A stretch of 25,443 bases of DNA from JBNKHG01 sp050290225 (GCA_050290225.1 JBNKHG010000035.1:1-25443); one strand, 5' to 3'; shown: positions 1 to 7,097, numbered from the stretch's first letter. The notes: generated by a model from the sequence alone, not told the origin. Program-made: numbers and translations.

Positions 1-123
1 AACAAGATTCGTGTACTGCAACGCCGCGCCTATGGTTACCGTGATGAGGAGTATTTAAAACTCAAAATCATCGCCTCTTTCCTCCCGCCTCTACCCAAAA
101 GGATGCTTTATGACCCACACTAA
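1..123 (+). CDS. transposase C-terminus, ISL3-like (partial)
   Basis: The open frame enters from outside the window and stops at TAA 121-123, giving 40 residues. They contain RRAYGYRDEEYLKLKI, which resembles the conserved C-terminal tail of ISL3-family (IS204/IS1001-type) transposases, where a basic R-A-Y-G-Y/L-R-D segment precedes the end. No catalytic residues are visible because the DDE core lies upstream of the window. The family call rests on this short tail only. Whether the full gene is intact cannot be judged. Confidence 0.55.
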   Translation, partial: NKIRVLQRRAYGYRDEEYLKLKIIASFLPPLPKRMLYDPH

Positions 124-146
124 TCCGCGTAGACCCAAAAATAATA
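1..146 (+). mobile_element. right end of an ISL3-like insertion sequence
   Basis: The first 123 bases encode the end of a transposase, followed by about 20 bases (ACCCACAC then GCGTAGACCC) that I take to be the terminal inverted repeat region. The left part lies outside the window, so the outer boundary is approximate. The element abuts the far (left) end of the cassette array. Confidence 0.5.
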
Positions 147-190
147 ACTTTGTTCTATCCATTATGAAAAACGTCCTTTACCGGTTTCTG

Positions 191-337
191 TTAGTATTTG
201 AATTCACTCACTTTGGCACCTTCACTAACCGATCCATCCGATAAGATCTGTGCGCGAAAACCGGATTTGTGCACCAGAGCGGGCAGGATATCATCGACCA
301 ATAACCTTGAAATATATATTTCTACAACAGTACTCAT
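191..337 (-). CDS. small hypothetical protein
   Basis: A 48-residue product starting STVVEIYISRLL. I chose the ATG at 337 because AAGAAG precedes it at normal ribosome-binding distance; a longer frame reaching 376 lacks such a site. It has no membrane segment and I recognise no family. It sits between the lipoprotein gene and the ISL3 end, so it is either the last cassette visible or a remnant. A perfect 14-base palindrome at 398-411 lies about 60 bases upstream of its start. Confidence 0.4.
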   Translation of the reverse strand: MSTVVEIYISRLLVDDILPALVHKSGFRAQILSDGSVSEGAKVSEFKY

Positions 338-397
338 TTTGGTTCTTCTTTGAGTCGCCTGATCCCGGTAGGTCAAATTACAGTACCCGCAAATAAC

Positions 398-411
398 GTT
401 GATATATCAAC
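398..411. promoter_or_regulatory. perfect 14-bp palindrome, possible operator
   Basis: GTTGATATATCAAC is a perfect palindrome between the lipoprotein gene and the small gene at 191-337. It lies where a promoter for the small gene would be expected. It is not followed by a T run, so a terminator is unlikely. Binding by a dimeric repressor is inference only. Confidence 0.3.
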
Positions 412-471
412 AGACAATAAACAAACACGACAGCGCCCAGAACCTTATTCCTTGCTGAGCCCATAATGCCG

Positions 472-1305
472 CTACCTTTTTGCAGTCCTTAAAATAGCCA
501 GTCCGGCCAACATCAACAGAAATGGCCACTGAATCCCGCCCCCACCTCCATATCCTTGTCTGTGCGTAATTTGCACACTCTTATCCTCTTTTATCCTTTC
601 CTTAAAGCGGTCAAGCTCGACGGCTAAGTTTTTTGACATATCTGCCATGGCTAACTCGAACCCCTTTTCTCTCGCTTCTCTATTGGCCTGATTGACTTCC
701 ACCAACGTAGATGACTGTTGAATATCACTCACGCCTGGTGCGCGAAACAGCATTTTCCTGGAATTGACATCGAATACTGCGGTATCGACAAAAGTTGTCG
801 CCTGATTCTGGTTTCCCTTTATGAAATAAGCACCGACAATGGTCCAATACAATAGGGAGCTTTTCGTTTCCGAGGTGACGGCGACCTGGTCATAGGATAC
901 CAACGCGACAATGTCCAGACCGTATAACCGCGCTATCTGCCCCACACCCTCAAATCCTTTAGACGACCGCATGTATGTCTCTGGAACAATGGTTATCTCT
1001 TTTACATAATCCAGTCCGACAAATTTTTGCTTTACCTTCTCAAGAAGCTGAGTTTTTTTGGCTTCAGGTAGTGAGAAAAATGTAGCTCTCTGCGACGGAA
1101 CAAACGCCAAACCCACTGTCAGCGGAAGACGGAGGTGCGGCGTGGTTTCCTCATGTTTTGGGGGGACCTGACCATCTGGATACAGGTAATCCACGAGGCT
1201 GCTTGAAACGCCTCTACGGCCTTCCTGACCAAAATATGATGCACATGAGGTTAAAAACAAGGCAATTACCGCGAAGAAGCAAGCTTTAATAGTCATAATT
1301 CTCAT
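472..1305 (-). CDS. rhombotarget lipoprotein with GlyGly-CTERM tail
   Basis: A 277-residue exported protein. Residues 1-21 form a lipoprotein signal with lipobox L-T-S-C21, so Lgt-dependent lipidation is expected. The body has SSLVDYLYP near residue 36 and LPLTVGLAFVPS near residue 60, which I recognise from the rhombotarget lipoprotein family (TIGR04179). The C-terminus has the tripartite GlyGly-CTERM sorting signal: a GGGGG run, a hydrophobic helix (WPFLLMLAGLAIL) and a basic end (RTAKR). Such tails are known targets of rhombosortase, a rhomboid protease, which is not in this window. The start at 1305 has AAGGAG seven bases upstream. The gene begins about 30 bases after an attC core at 1335-1341, so it sits like a cassette gene, but I found no clear attC behind it. 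Confidence 0.8.
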   Translation of the reverse strand: MRIMTIKACFFAVIALFLTSCASYFGQEGRRGVSSSLVDYLYPDGQVPPKHEETTPHLRLPLTVGLAFVPSQRATFFSLPEAKKTQLLEKVKQKFVGLDYVKEITIVPETYMRSSKGFEGVGQIARLYGLDIVALVSYDQVAVTSETKSSLLYWTIVGAYFIKGNQNQATTFVDTAVFDVNSRKMLFRAPGVSDIQQSSTLVEVNQANREAREKGFELAMADMSKNLAVELDRFKERIKEDKSVQITHRQGYGGGGGIQWPFLLMLAGLAILRTAKR

Positions 1306-1334
1306 GGATTCTCCTTAGCATTATTATTTGTACC

Positions 1335-1402
1335 GCCTAACGCCCGGCTTCAGTGGGCGGATCGTAGCTGGCTCAATTGCATGTCCCCACAGTCGCTTAT
1401 GA
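1335..1402 (-). other. degenerate attC site of the methyltransferase cassette
   Basis: GCCTAAC at 1335-1341 fits the RYYYAAC/GTTRRRY core. The arm GGCTTCAGTGGG at 1346-1357 pairs imperfectly with CCCCACAGTCGC near 1385-1396, with one extra base as in attC sites. The outer core on the right reads CTTATG instead of GTTATG. The site begins about 27 bases beyond the methyltransferase stop. Confidence 0.5.
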
Positions 1403-1428
1403 TTTTGATGTTTCTTATTGGCGTGAAG

Positions 1429-2061
1429 TTAAGCTCCAAGCTTTTTAGCAATGATGAATACCTCGATATTTTGTGGCCCAGAGTGCCATTGCCTTTCGAT
1501 AGAGAACCCGGCATTTTCTATGTCAGCGACCAGCTCAGTCTCACTGAATATGAATACGTCCGGCATGATTCCGAACGACTTTAATAAAGGTATTGAGAAT
1601 TTTAAAAATCGAAAGTATGAACCTCCTAGACAGCCGGTGCTACTTACGAAAACTCCTCCTGGTTTTAGAATTCTTGCTACTTCATTGATCAGTTCTTTTC
1701 TGTTTGGAATGAGGTGAATTACATTTAGCCCCAATACAGCATCAAGACTACAAGGGCTAGCTTTGAACTCTTCTAAAGTGCTACGACTGAAAGTAAGATT
1801 ACTTACCCCTGCCGCTTCGGCTTTAGCGCGACCAATTTCGATCATCTTTTCAGATATGTCAATTGCATCTATTTTTCTTACATTTGGCGAATGGTAGATT
1901 GCTGTTGTACCCGTTCCGCAGCCAAACTCTAATACATGCATCTTTTGAGTTAAGAACTCTTGTGTTTCAGATAGTTTCCTTCGATATTTCTCTTCATTGG
2001 GTACTTTCTTCTTAGAATATTTCTCCGCAGTATTGTCCCAGAATTTATCTGATGCGTTCAT
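1429..2061 (-). CDS. class I SAM-dependent methyltransferase
   Basis: A 210-residue cytoplasmic methyltransferase of the UbiE/Methyltransf_11 type. Motif I is LEFGCGTG (about residues 44-51), the acidic end of motif II is in DAIDIS, and a motif IV-like segment, LDAVLGLNVIHLI, is followed by ARILKPGG, the usual post-IV loop. These show AdoMet binding; the methyl acceptor cannot be inferred. I start at ATG 2061 (MNASDKFW) with TTGGAAA upstream; an in-frame TTG at 2073 is less likely. It is a cassette gene read on the minus strand, with an attC-like site downstream at 1335-1402 and the split BrnTA attC upstream. It may act on a small molecule or a xenobiotic, but nothing here tests that. Confidence 0.8.
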   Translation of the reverse strand: MNASDKFWDNTAEKYSKKKVPNEEKYRRKLSETQEFLTQKMHVLEFGCGTGTTAIYHSPNVRKIDAIDISEKMIEIGRAKAEAAGVSNLTFSRSTLEEFKASPCSLDAVLGLNVIHLIPNRKELINEVARILKPGGVFVSSTGCLGGSYFRFLKFSIPLLKSFGIMPDVFIFSETELVADIENAGFSIERQWHSGPQNIEVFIIAKKLGA

Positions 2062-2118
2062 GTTGTTTTCCAATTCATTGTGACTGGCTTATCAGGTTGA
2101 TTCTCGAAGATTCATAAC

Positions 2119-3129
2119 GAGGCTGTAGAAAAACCCATCTTTCAAATAGACGGTCTTCCTAAACTTCTCTTTCTTTCCTGTTTTCATTTGCTTATCCCGA
2201 CCCTAAAAAATCCACACAAAGTGTCGCGCAAAATTATTTTGTTCAAAAAAACACCAAAAACATAGGGCGAAACGCTTCTGAGCGGCATTATCTCTACCGA
2301 TTCTGCCCCAAGCGCCCTTCAAAAAACAGTTTTCTTTTGCCTATATCGGTCGTGCCTTCACGGCGAAAACTGATTTGATTTCCCGCCGGGCAAATACACA
2401 TTCGCCTTGCTGGATCGAGGTGAAACTCACTGGCGGGGATAACGTTTCGCGTTCCCTTTTTCGTGTCTTGATGGCGTTTGCCATGCTTGATCTTTTGGCC
2501 CGGGAATTTTGGATCACGACTTCGAAACCGGTTGTCCGGGATATAGCCGTTGATACCATGATTGTGCAAATATTGCATGTTGGCTTCGTTGGCAAAACCG
2601 GTATCGGCTGTGACGACTGTGCCTTTTACATAGATGTCCTCATCGATACCCAGCCTGCGGTAGCGCGACTCTATCACCAGTAGCACCTTTTCAAAAAGGT
2701 CTCCCATCTCTTGACTATGACCACTCACGAAAGCAGCAATAGTGGTAAAGTGAGGCACGGTGTCACAGGACAGGGCTTTAAAAATGATGTTGTACTGGCA
2801 GCACCATTCGATCTCACGGCTCGACGTAATACCCTTTGAATAGGCAAAGAGAATAATTTTTAGCGAAATGGCCGGATCATAAGCCGGACGTCCGGTGCCA
2901 TCATTTTTAATTTTGGGGAGAAAAGCAGAGAGGTCAAGACGGTGAGTGATCAGGTGGTGGAGGGCAAACTCAAATGTTCCCCGCTGGAGTTGATCGGCGT
3001 AATTGATCACGACCATGGTGTTTTGATTGTAGTCGTAGGGGATGAACTTTGGCATATCCTTGGCCGCTCGAATGGTTTGTCCCATTTTAATCGATTTGGG
3101 TGAATAAATCTGGGTTTTTCTACAGCCTC
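2119..3129 (-). mobile_element. internally deleted IS1182-type insertion sequence
   Basis: The ends at 2119-2137 and 3111-3129 are perfect 19-bp inverted repeats beginning GAGGCTGTAGAAAAACCCA. Both flanks carry AAC (2116-2118 and 3130-3132), a possible 3-bp target duplication. The transposase inside lacks a central block and its C-terminus, so the 1011-bp element is probably non-autonomous while keeping both ends. It lies in the core of an attC: the left flank TCATAAC and the right flank GCCGCCAA would be continuous without it. Bases 2138-2293 hold the truncated 3' region and no further gene. Confidence 0.8.
2294..3085 (-). pseudogene. IS1182-family transposase, internally deleted and truncated
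   Basis: The 263-residue frame starts like IS1182-family transposases (about residues 10-137: FIPYDYNQ, the GRPAYDP motif, REIEWCCQYNI, PHFTTIAAFVSGHSQEMGDLF). It then jumps in frame near residue 137 (about position 2674) to a segment normally about 130 residues further on (ESRYRRLGIDED, TADTGFANE). The missing block should hold part of the catalytic core. The end is also lost: the frame leaves the family sequence after FEGRL and stops. Family members are usually well over 450 residues. The open frame therefore remains readable, but the product should be inactive. The size of the deletion comes from memory of the family, not from an alignment. Confidence 0.8.
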
Positions 3130-3212
3130 AACGCCGCCAACACACACCGAGCGACAGCGAGGTCCAGCCCGTGCGCTTTTTGCGCGGGCGACTGCGATTG
3201 GCCTTGTTAGCT
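3130..3212 (-). other. attC site of the BrnTA cassette (right part; split by the IS)
   Basis: The plus strand runs from GCCGCCAA through GC-rich arms to GGCCTTGTTAGCT at 3202-3212. The missing outer core is TCATAAC at 2112-2118, on the other side of the insertion sequence. Joining the two gives a site of about 90 bp with GCCAA/TTGGC pairing near its ends. Arm pairing is imperfect. Confidence 0.6.
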
Positions 3213-3222
3213 CTTTTAGGTG

Positions 3223-3253
3223 TTGCACTACATGTATATGATGGTAATATACA
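3223..3253 (+). promoter_or_regulatory. brnTA promoter with overlapping inverted repeat
   Basis: A -35-like TTGCAC (3223-3228) and a -10 TAATAT (3245-3250) are separated by 16 bases. TGTATAT (3233-3239) and ATATACA (3247-3253) form an inverted repeat spanning the spacer and the -10, a natural operator for BrnA autorepression. Transcription would start around 3256-3258, essentially at the brnT ATG (3257), so the mRNA may be leaderless. Confidence 0.55.
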
Positions 3254-3256
3254 GAC

Positions 3257-3556
3257 ATGATTGATTGGGCGCAAATAACAGGCTTTGAATGGGACGCTGG
3301 CAATGAACGAAAAAGCGTTGAAAAACATGGTGTTAGACAATTTGAGGCCGAGCAAGTATTTTTTAACCGGCCATTGCTGGTTTTGGAGGAGCAAAAGCAC
3401 AGCCAGAGAGAAGCCCGCTTCCACGCCCTGGGCAAAACAGATAGTGCTCGCCTTTTGCATATTACCTTTACCCTGCGCTCAGCCAATGCATTAATACGTT
3501 TTATCTCGGCGCGCGACATGCACCGAAAAGAGAGAACTGTTTATGAGCAAAGCTAA
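3257..3556 (+). CDS. brnT: BrnT family toxin (type II toxin-antitoxin)
   Basis: This 99-residue protein matches the BrnT fold. It has the FEWDAGNERKSVEKHGV opening (about residues 10-26), the F-EAEQVF segment, a central REARFHALGKT block, and an ISARDMHRKER tail with the family's conserved I-S-A-R. BrnT proteins are ribonuclease toxins related to RelE that arrest translation and are held by BrnA. The gene is on the plus strand, opposite to the surrounding cassettes, with its own promoter just upstream. That is common for toxin-antitoxin cassettes, because expression cannot rely on read-through from the array. There is no ribosome-binding site before ATG 3257. It overlaps brnA by 14 bases. Confidence 0.88.
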   Translation: MIDWAQITGFEWDAGNERKSVEKHGVRQFEAEQVFFNRPLLVLEEQKHSQREARFHALGKTDSARLLHITFTLRSANALIRFISARDMHRKERTVYEQS

Positions 3557-3815
3557 AAAGATACCGCAATTTAAAACCGAAGCCGAAGAGCGCGCTTTTT
3601 GGGAAACACACGACTCCAGTGGTTATGTTGACTGGAGTCAGGCGCAATCAGTTTCGATGCCTAATCTTAAACCTTCTACTAAAACGATTTCGTTGAGGCT
3701 ACCCGAAAGTTTATTGGACAGTATCAAGGTTGAAGCCAATAAACGCGATATGCCTTATCAATCATTAATCAAAGTTTGGCTCTCTGAGGATGTCAAAGAG
3801 AGTCGCAGAGCTTAG
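3543..3815 (+). CDS. brnA: BrnA family antitoxin
   Basis: This 90-residue protein opens with K-I-P-F-T-EERAFWETHDSSGYVDW (about residues 6-31), the usual start of BrnA/CopG antitoxins that wrap the toxin. It ends with a ribbon-helix-helix segment, STKTISLRLPESLLDSIKVEAN, then MPYQSLIKVWL (about residues 42-80). It should neutralise BrnT and, as a dimer, bind the promoter repeat at 3233-3253. The start at 3543 lies inside brnT, giving translational coupling. An attC begins four bases after its stop, so the pair ends flush with the cassette boundary. Confidence 0.88.
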   Translation: MSKAKKIPQFKTEAEERAFWETHDSSGYVDWSQAQSVSMPNLKPSTKTISLRLPESLLDSIKVEANKRDMPYQSLIKVWLSEDVKESRRA

Positions 3816-3818
3816 TAG

Positions 3819-3927
3819 TGCTAACGCTGCCAGAACGCGCAGCTTTGTAGTTGATTGTTTTGTGGCAGTCTTTTTCGCCACCAAACAAGCGACGGAAAAG
3901 CTGTCGCTGTTACTGGCCTTGTTAGTG
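3819..3927 (-). other. attC site of the PIN-protein cassette
   Basis: On the plus strand TGCTAAC (3819-3825) and GTTAGTG (3921-3927) are the outer cores. The arm GCCAG-AACGCGCAGCTT pairs with AAGCTGTCGCTGTTACTGGC near 3895-3916, with bulges. The extra bases lie on the right arm, giving minus-strand orientation. The site separates BrnTA from the PIN gene. Confidence 0.75.
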
Positions 3928-3949
3928 CCGTAGTGATATTTGTATTTGG

Positions 3950-4801
3950 TTAATCTTGACCAACCCATGCAGGTAAGGGTTGATTGAATGTTGACGACCA
4001 TTCACGAGCATAACAGTCACGTTGTTGTATTGCTTGCTTAACTTTAGCTACAGCTTCACTAGGCGTAAGGGCCTCAATTCCAAACAAATCTAAAAGGGCT
4101 TTTCTATTTCCTAGTATACCTCCCGGTTGGGACTTAGATGCCCCGTCATTAGTGACCAAAGGATTGGGGTACTTTCCTGCGTTGAAAACGATATCTACAT
4201 CATTTCTTTGATTCTGATTTTTTGGCCCTCCTGGAAATAATGTCTCCCCAATAAGCTGAATTCTATCTTTTTCTTCTTGAATTGTGATTTCAGACTTTGT
4301 GTATACAAAATTATAAGCTTTTTCTTTTCGCTTTTGGTTATTTCCAAAAGCCATTTCTCCTTGAGCCGTTTCCGCTGTTATCAACAGTATAAGCTCTTGT
4401 TCGGCCCATTTCTCCAATTGATTCATCTCAGGAATAAGCTGCTTTGAATTCAAACAATTAGCATCAATGGTAAATCCAATATGTACTAGTCGTCGTTCTG
4501 GTTCCATCTGATCTATGGGGGAATTCTCCTGCTTTGAAATATGCCCAAAATCATGATCTTGCATACTAATGTTGTACTTATTTTGTAATTCTGAAAATAT
4601 TTTCCCTACTAAAGGAGCTGAATTTTCTGCTGGTAGCTGACCGTTTCTGTAGTATGCAGGTGACCAATTACAACCATTTTCATCCAGCTCTCGAAGAGAA
4701 TATACTCCAGATACTTCACAATCAGAAATTTCTGGAGCTTTCTTGATTTCAAGATTAATCAGCAGTATCAGCTTTTCTTTTGAGACTATTTTTCTGCACA
4801 T
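3950..4801 (-). CDS. PIN-like nuclease domain fused to an unknown N-terminal domain
   Basis: A 283-residue product from ATG 4801. The frame stays open further upstream, but those codons lie in the neighbouring attC, so I rejected the longer start. AAAGG just before the ATG is a weak, close ribosome-binding site. Residues 9-80 form a domain I do not recognise (YSLRELDENGCNWSP around 34-48). Residues 105-245 look like a PIN nuclease: D113 in FTIDANCLN, E144, D201/D203 in NDVDIVF, and D219 in LVTNDG, the expected order of metal-binding acids. PIN domains cleave RNA and often act as toxins or in phage defence. No antitoxin is present in this cassette, so it may act alone, with the N-terminal domain as sensor (inference). 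Confidence 0.65.
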   Translation of the reverse strand: MCRKIVSKEKLILLINLEIKKAPEISDCEVSGVYSLRELDENGCNWSPAYYRNGQLPAENSAPLVGKIFSELQNKYNISMQDHDFGHISKQENSPIDQMEPERRLVHIGFTIDANCLNSKQLIPEMNQLEKWAEQELILLITAETAQGEMAFGNNQKRKEKAYNFVYTKSEITIQEEKDRIQLIGETLFPGGPKNQNQRNDVDIVFNAGKYPNPLVTNDGASKSQPGGILGNRKALLDLFGIEALTPSEAVAKVKQAIQQRDCYAREWSSTFNQPLPAWVGQD

Positions 4802-4819
4802 ACCTTTGTTCTCAGGTGC

Positions 4820-4880
4820 CACTAACGCCGAGTTTACAGGCGCGCTGCTTTTGCGCGTCCGGTGGAACGACGTGTTAGAC
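4820..4880 (-). other. attC site overlapping the 3' end of lgt
   Basis: A compact 61-bp site with CACTAAC (4820-4826) and GTTAGAC (4874-4880) on the plus strand. On the minus strand it begins GTCTAACACGTCGTTCCACC, a form common in proteobacterial arrays. The lgt frame reads through most of it and stops at 4834, so about 15 C-terminal residues of Lgt are attC-encoded. Confidence 0.85.
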
Positions 4881-5652
4881 GCCCTGTTGACCATAGCACC
4901 ATAGCAGCCCCCAAGACCACAAATGGTAGGCTCAAGTACTGCCCAACACTGAAGAACTGGCCCGCCTCATATGCGGCCTGGGGAACCTTATAGAATTCAA
5001 GTGCGATGCGCGTGGAGAAAATTAGCACAAGGAATACACCGAACAGCAAACCGTGTGATGTACGCTGCTTTCGACACCGGTATATGGCTAGCAATATGAT
5101 ACAGGTGGTCAGATAGGCAACAGCTTCGTACAACTGCACCGGGTGGCGAGGCAATTCATCAACCGTCTCGAATACCACTCCCCATCCCCCCGAAGTGGGA
5201 ACGCCTACAATCTCTGAGTTGAGGAAGTTGGCAACCCTCACGAACACAGCTCCAAGAGCCGCAGGGATGCTTGCACGATCAATGAGCCAGAGAAACGATA
5301 TCTTAGGGTCTATGATCCGCTTCCCCAACCAAAGACTGAGAAGCATTCCTACAGCCCCTCCATGGCTAGCGAGTCCACCTTCCCATATCCGAAGAATTGC
5401 TAATGGATTTGAAAGGTAGTACTGCGGATCATAGAAAAAGCAATGAACCAGACGTGCACCGGCTATGGTTCCCAGCAATGCATACAACAAGAGGCGTTCT
5501 GCATTTTCCTGTGGAACCCCTTCAGCCTTGAATAGTCGGGCCAGCACTGCTTGCCCAGCAAGAAAGGCTCCAACGAACAGCAGACCATACCACCGAATTA
5601 CCAACGGCCCTATGGAAACCAAGATAGGATCAAATTGCCAGTGAATTATCAT
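4834..5652 (-). CDS. lgt: prolipoprotein diacylglyceryl transferase carried on a cassette
   Basis: This 272-residue polytopic membrane protein transfers diacylglycerol from phosphatidylglycerol to the lipobox cysteine of prelipoproteins, the first step of lipoprotein maturation. Key motifs are present: H97-G-G in EGGLASHGG, the Lgt signature R139-V-A-N-F-L-N-S-E-I-V-G150, and R169-H-P-V-Q-L-Y-E. Seven or so hydrophobic helices are spread along the length, which is normal for the family. I start at ATG 5652 (MIIHWQFDP) with AGAGAG just upstream, matching the usual Lgt N-terminus; the in-frame ATG at 5676 has poor spacing. Residues 258-272 (STGRLTRRSTGRAKAARL region) are encoded by the attC. 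Core lgt is normally a chromosomal housekeeping gene next to thyA, so this is probably a mobile second copy. Confidence 0.9.
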   Translation of the reverse strand: MIIHWQFDPILVSIGPLVIRWYGLLFVGAFLAGQAVLARLFKAEGVPQENAERLLLYALLGTIAGARLVHCFFYDPQYYLSNPLAILRIWEGGLASHGGAVGMLLSLWLGKRIIDPKISFLWLIDRASIPAALGAVFVRVANFLNSEIVGVPTSGGWGVVFETVDELPRHPVQLYEAVAYLTTCIILLAIYRCRKQRTSHGLLFGVFLVLIFSTRIALEFYKVPQAAYEAGQFFSVGQYLSLPFVVLGAAMVLWSTGRLTRRSTGRAKAARL

Positions 5653-5765
5653 ATTTCTCTCTTGCCTCAAGGGCATTTAACGAGTGCTCTGCTCCTCCGA
5701 GAAAATCGAGGATCCCCTCTCACCCTGCCTCTTTCACTTTAAATATCTCCTTTTGTTTCGAACAC

Positions 5766-5844
5766 ATTTAACGCTCACCTCTCAGGAAAACGAAAGCAGA
5801 GCGCAGCGGCGCTTTTGGTTTTCCTGAGCAGGTGTTTGTTATGC
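5766..5844 (-). other. attC site of the PPOX-protein cassette
   Basis: A textbook site of 79 bp: ATTTAAC (5766-5772) and GTTATGC (5838-5844) on the plus strand. The arms CACCTCTCAGGAAAAC and GTTTTCCTGAGCAGGTG pair perfectly except for one extra C on the right arm, the strand-determining extrahelical base. It starts 47 bases after the PPOX stop. Confidence 0.92.
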
Positions 5845-5890
5845 CTAAATTCTGTCCATTAAACATTTTCTACTCCGATACAAAAATAAT

Positions 5891-6889
5891 TCAGTACATA
5901 TTATTTTTATAATCCGATTCCAAGCCTTTCTTTACCAAGCCTGGCACGGATACTATTGTACGAGCAATTTTTGCTGCCAAGGATTTCTCTTTACTTTGAC
6001 TTACGTGAGATTTAAATATCTCTGAAGGATTCAAATCTTCAGGTGCTGATTTTGCTGGCCATAAATTTGACGTTACTAGTGCTTTACTCGGTTTTATTTG
6101 TATTGAGTTGGGAGCGATTTTTGTAACTATCTTTGGTTTCTTGCCTTGGACTATAAAGCGTTGCAAAAGGTTTTCATCAGTGCAAATTTCTGCTCTACCT
6201 TGCAGTTCGAGTATATCCTTGCAGCCCGGTATCAAGGCGATAATGCTAACCTTTGGCTGCTCAATAATGTTACGAAAGCTATCGATTCTTCGATTTCCTG
6301 GTCGGTCAGCAAAACAAATGAAGTGTTTTTCCTCTTGTATTAAAAAATTCTCCGGATCACCTTTAGGGCTAACGTCAACTTGTCCGCCACTATTAATGCT
6401 AGCAAGCAACAAAAATTTTGCTTGCCTTACAAAACTTGATATTTGGTCGTGTGAACTTATTGATTGAGGCAACCAAAAATTGGAACGCCTGAACGCTTTG
6501 GCACAGTGAAGATAGCACTCTTCTACTTTTAAGGTAAAACTCTCATCAGACATGGCGGAGACTTTGCCATTAATACGCAAGCTTTCTTCCATGCCACTTG
6601 CCGTAAATAGTGCACCTAAAGACAAACCAACTTCAACGATGCTATCTTTGTCTAATGCAGTTAAAGAAATTCGTACAGTTTTGGAATCGAGAGCGAATAC
6701 AAAGTTTTCTTCACCACCCACTGTTGTGAGTCGGATATTTCCAGATTCCCCAAAAGCAATAAACGCGAGATTCGTATATGACAACCAAAGCCTAGCATGC
6801 TCGTCAATAAAGTCGATAACCTTAAGATCGCGCGGCCCAGGCAGTTTTCCAACTATTTTTTGGACTTGTTCAATATTAGTCAGGTTCAT
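5891..6889 (-). CDS. tandem FMN-binding split-barrel (PPOX-class) flavoprotein
   Basis: A 332-residue soluble protein with two pyridoxamine-5'-phosphate-oxidase-like split barrels. The N-terminal one (about residues 25-115) holds LAFIAFGESGNIRLTTVGG. The C-terminal one (about 148-265) holds FLLLASINSGGQVDVSPKGDP, FADRPGNRRIDSFRNI and VSIIALIPG, the classic pattern in which the D-V-S-P-K-G-D and the R-P-G-N-x-R segments line the FMN site. The last 50 residues are basic and probably flexible. Members of this class reduce or bind flavins, F420 or heme-like ligands, and the substrate cannot be told. The start at 6889 has GGAATTGAG before it. It is a standard minus-strand cassette with an attC on each side. 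Confidence 0.8.
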   Translation of the reverse strand: MNLTNIEQVQKIVGKLPGPRDLKVIDFIDEHARLWLSYTNLAFIAFGESGNIRLTTVGGEENFVFALDSKTVRISLTALDKDSIVEVGLSLGALFTASGMEESLRINGKVSAMSDESFTLKVEECYLHCAKAFRRSNFWLPQSISSHDQISSFVRQAKFLLLASINSGGQVDVSPKGDPENFLIQEEKHFICFADRPGNRRIDSFRNIIEQPKVSIIALIPGCKDILELQGRAEICTDENLLQRFIVQGKKPKIVTKIAPNSIQIKPSKALVTSNLWPAKSAPEDLNPSEIFKSHVSQSKEKSLAAKIARTIVSVPGLVKKGLESDYKNNMY

Positions 6890-6916
6890 CTCAATTCCAT
6901 TCTCGTTGATCTTGAA

Positions 6917-7036
6917 GCATAACGCCGCAATAACCCGCAGCTACTGTGGAGCATTTTTTGGTGTATTTTGGGAGCGCAGCGAACCACACTAAAAAATGTG
7001 GAGCAGTAGCTGTCGGTGTTGATTGCTTTGTTGAAC
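6917..7036 (-). other. attC site of a lost cassette gene
   Basis: A long site of 120 bp with GCATAAC (6917-6923) and GTTGAAC (7030-7036) on the plus strand. The arms CCGCAGCTACTGTGGAGCATTTTTTGGTG and the CACTAAAAAATGTGGAGCAGTAGCTG block (6973-7012) pair almost fully. On the minus strand a gene should precede it, but the IS91-like element lies there instead. Confidence 0.88.
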
Positions 7037-7097
7037 GAAGCCGCTCCGCGGCAAGACTGACACCTACCACTCCACACTGAACTCAACTCCTCTCACA

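Noticed and set aside
338..471. An attC for the rhombotarget lipoprotein cassette
   Set aside because: GTTATTT near 392-398 could be a core, but I found no second core with complementary arms before the lipoprotein stop.
3007..3519. Minus-strand frames overlapping brnT and the IS end
   Set aside because: They cross an IS boundary and an attC, so they cannot be one conserved gene; brnT is well supported on the plus strand.
5680..5765. A short leader peptide upstream of lgt (AAGGAG followed by GTG at about 5741)
   Set aside because: It would have only five codons and no regulatory structure could be shown.
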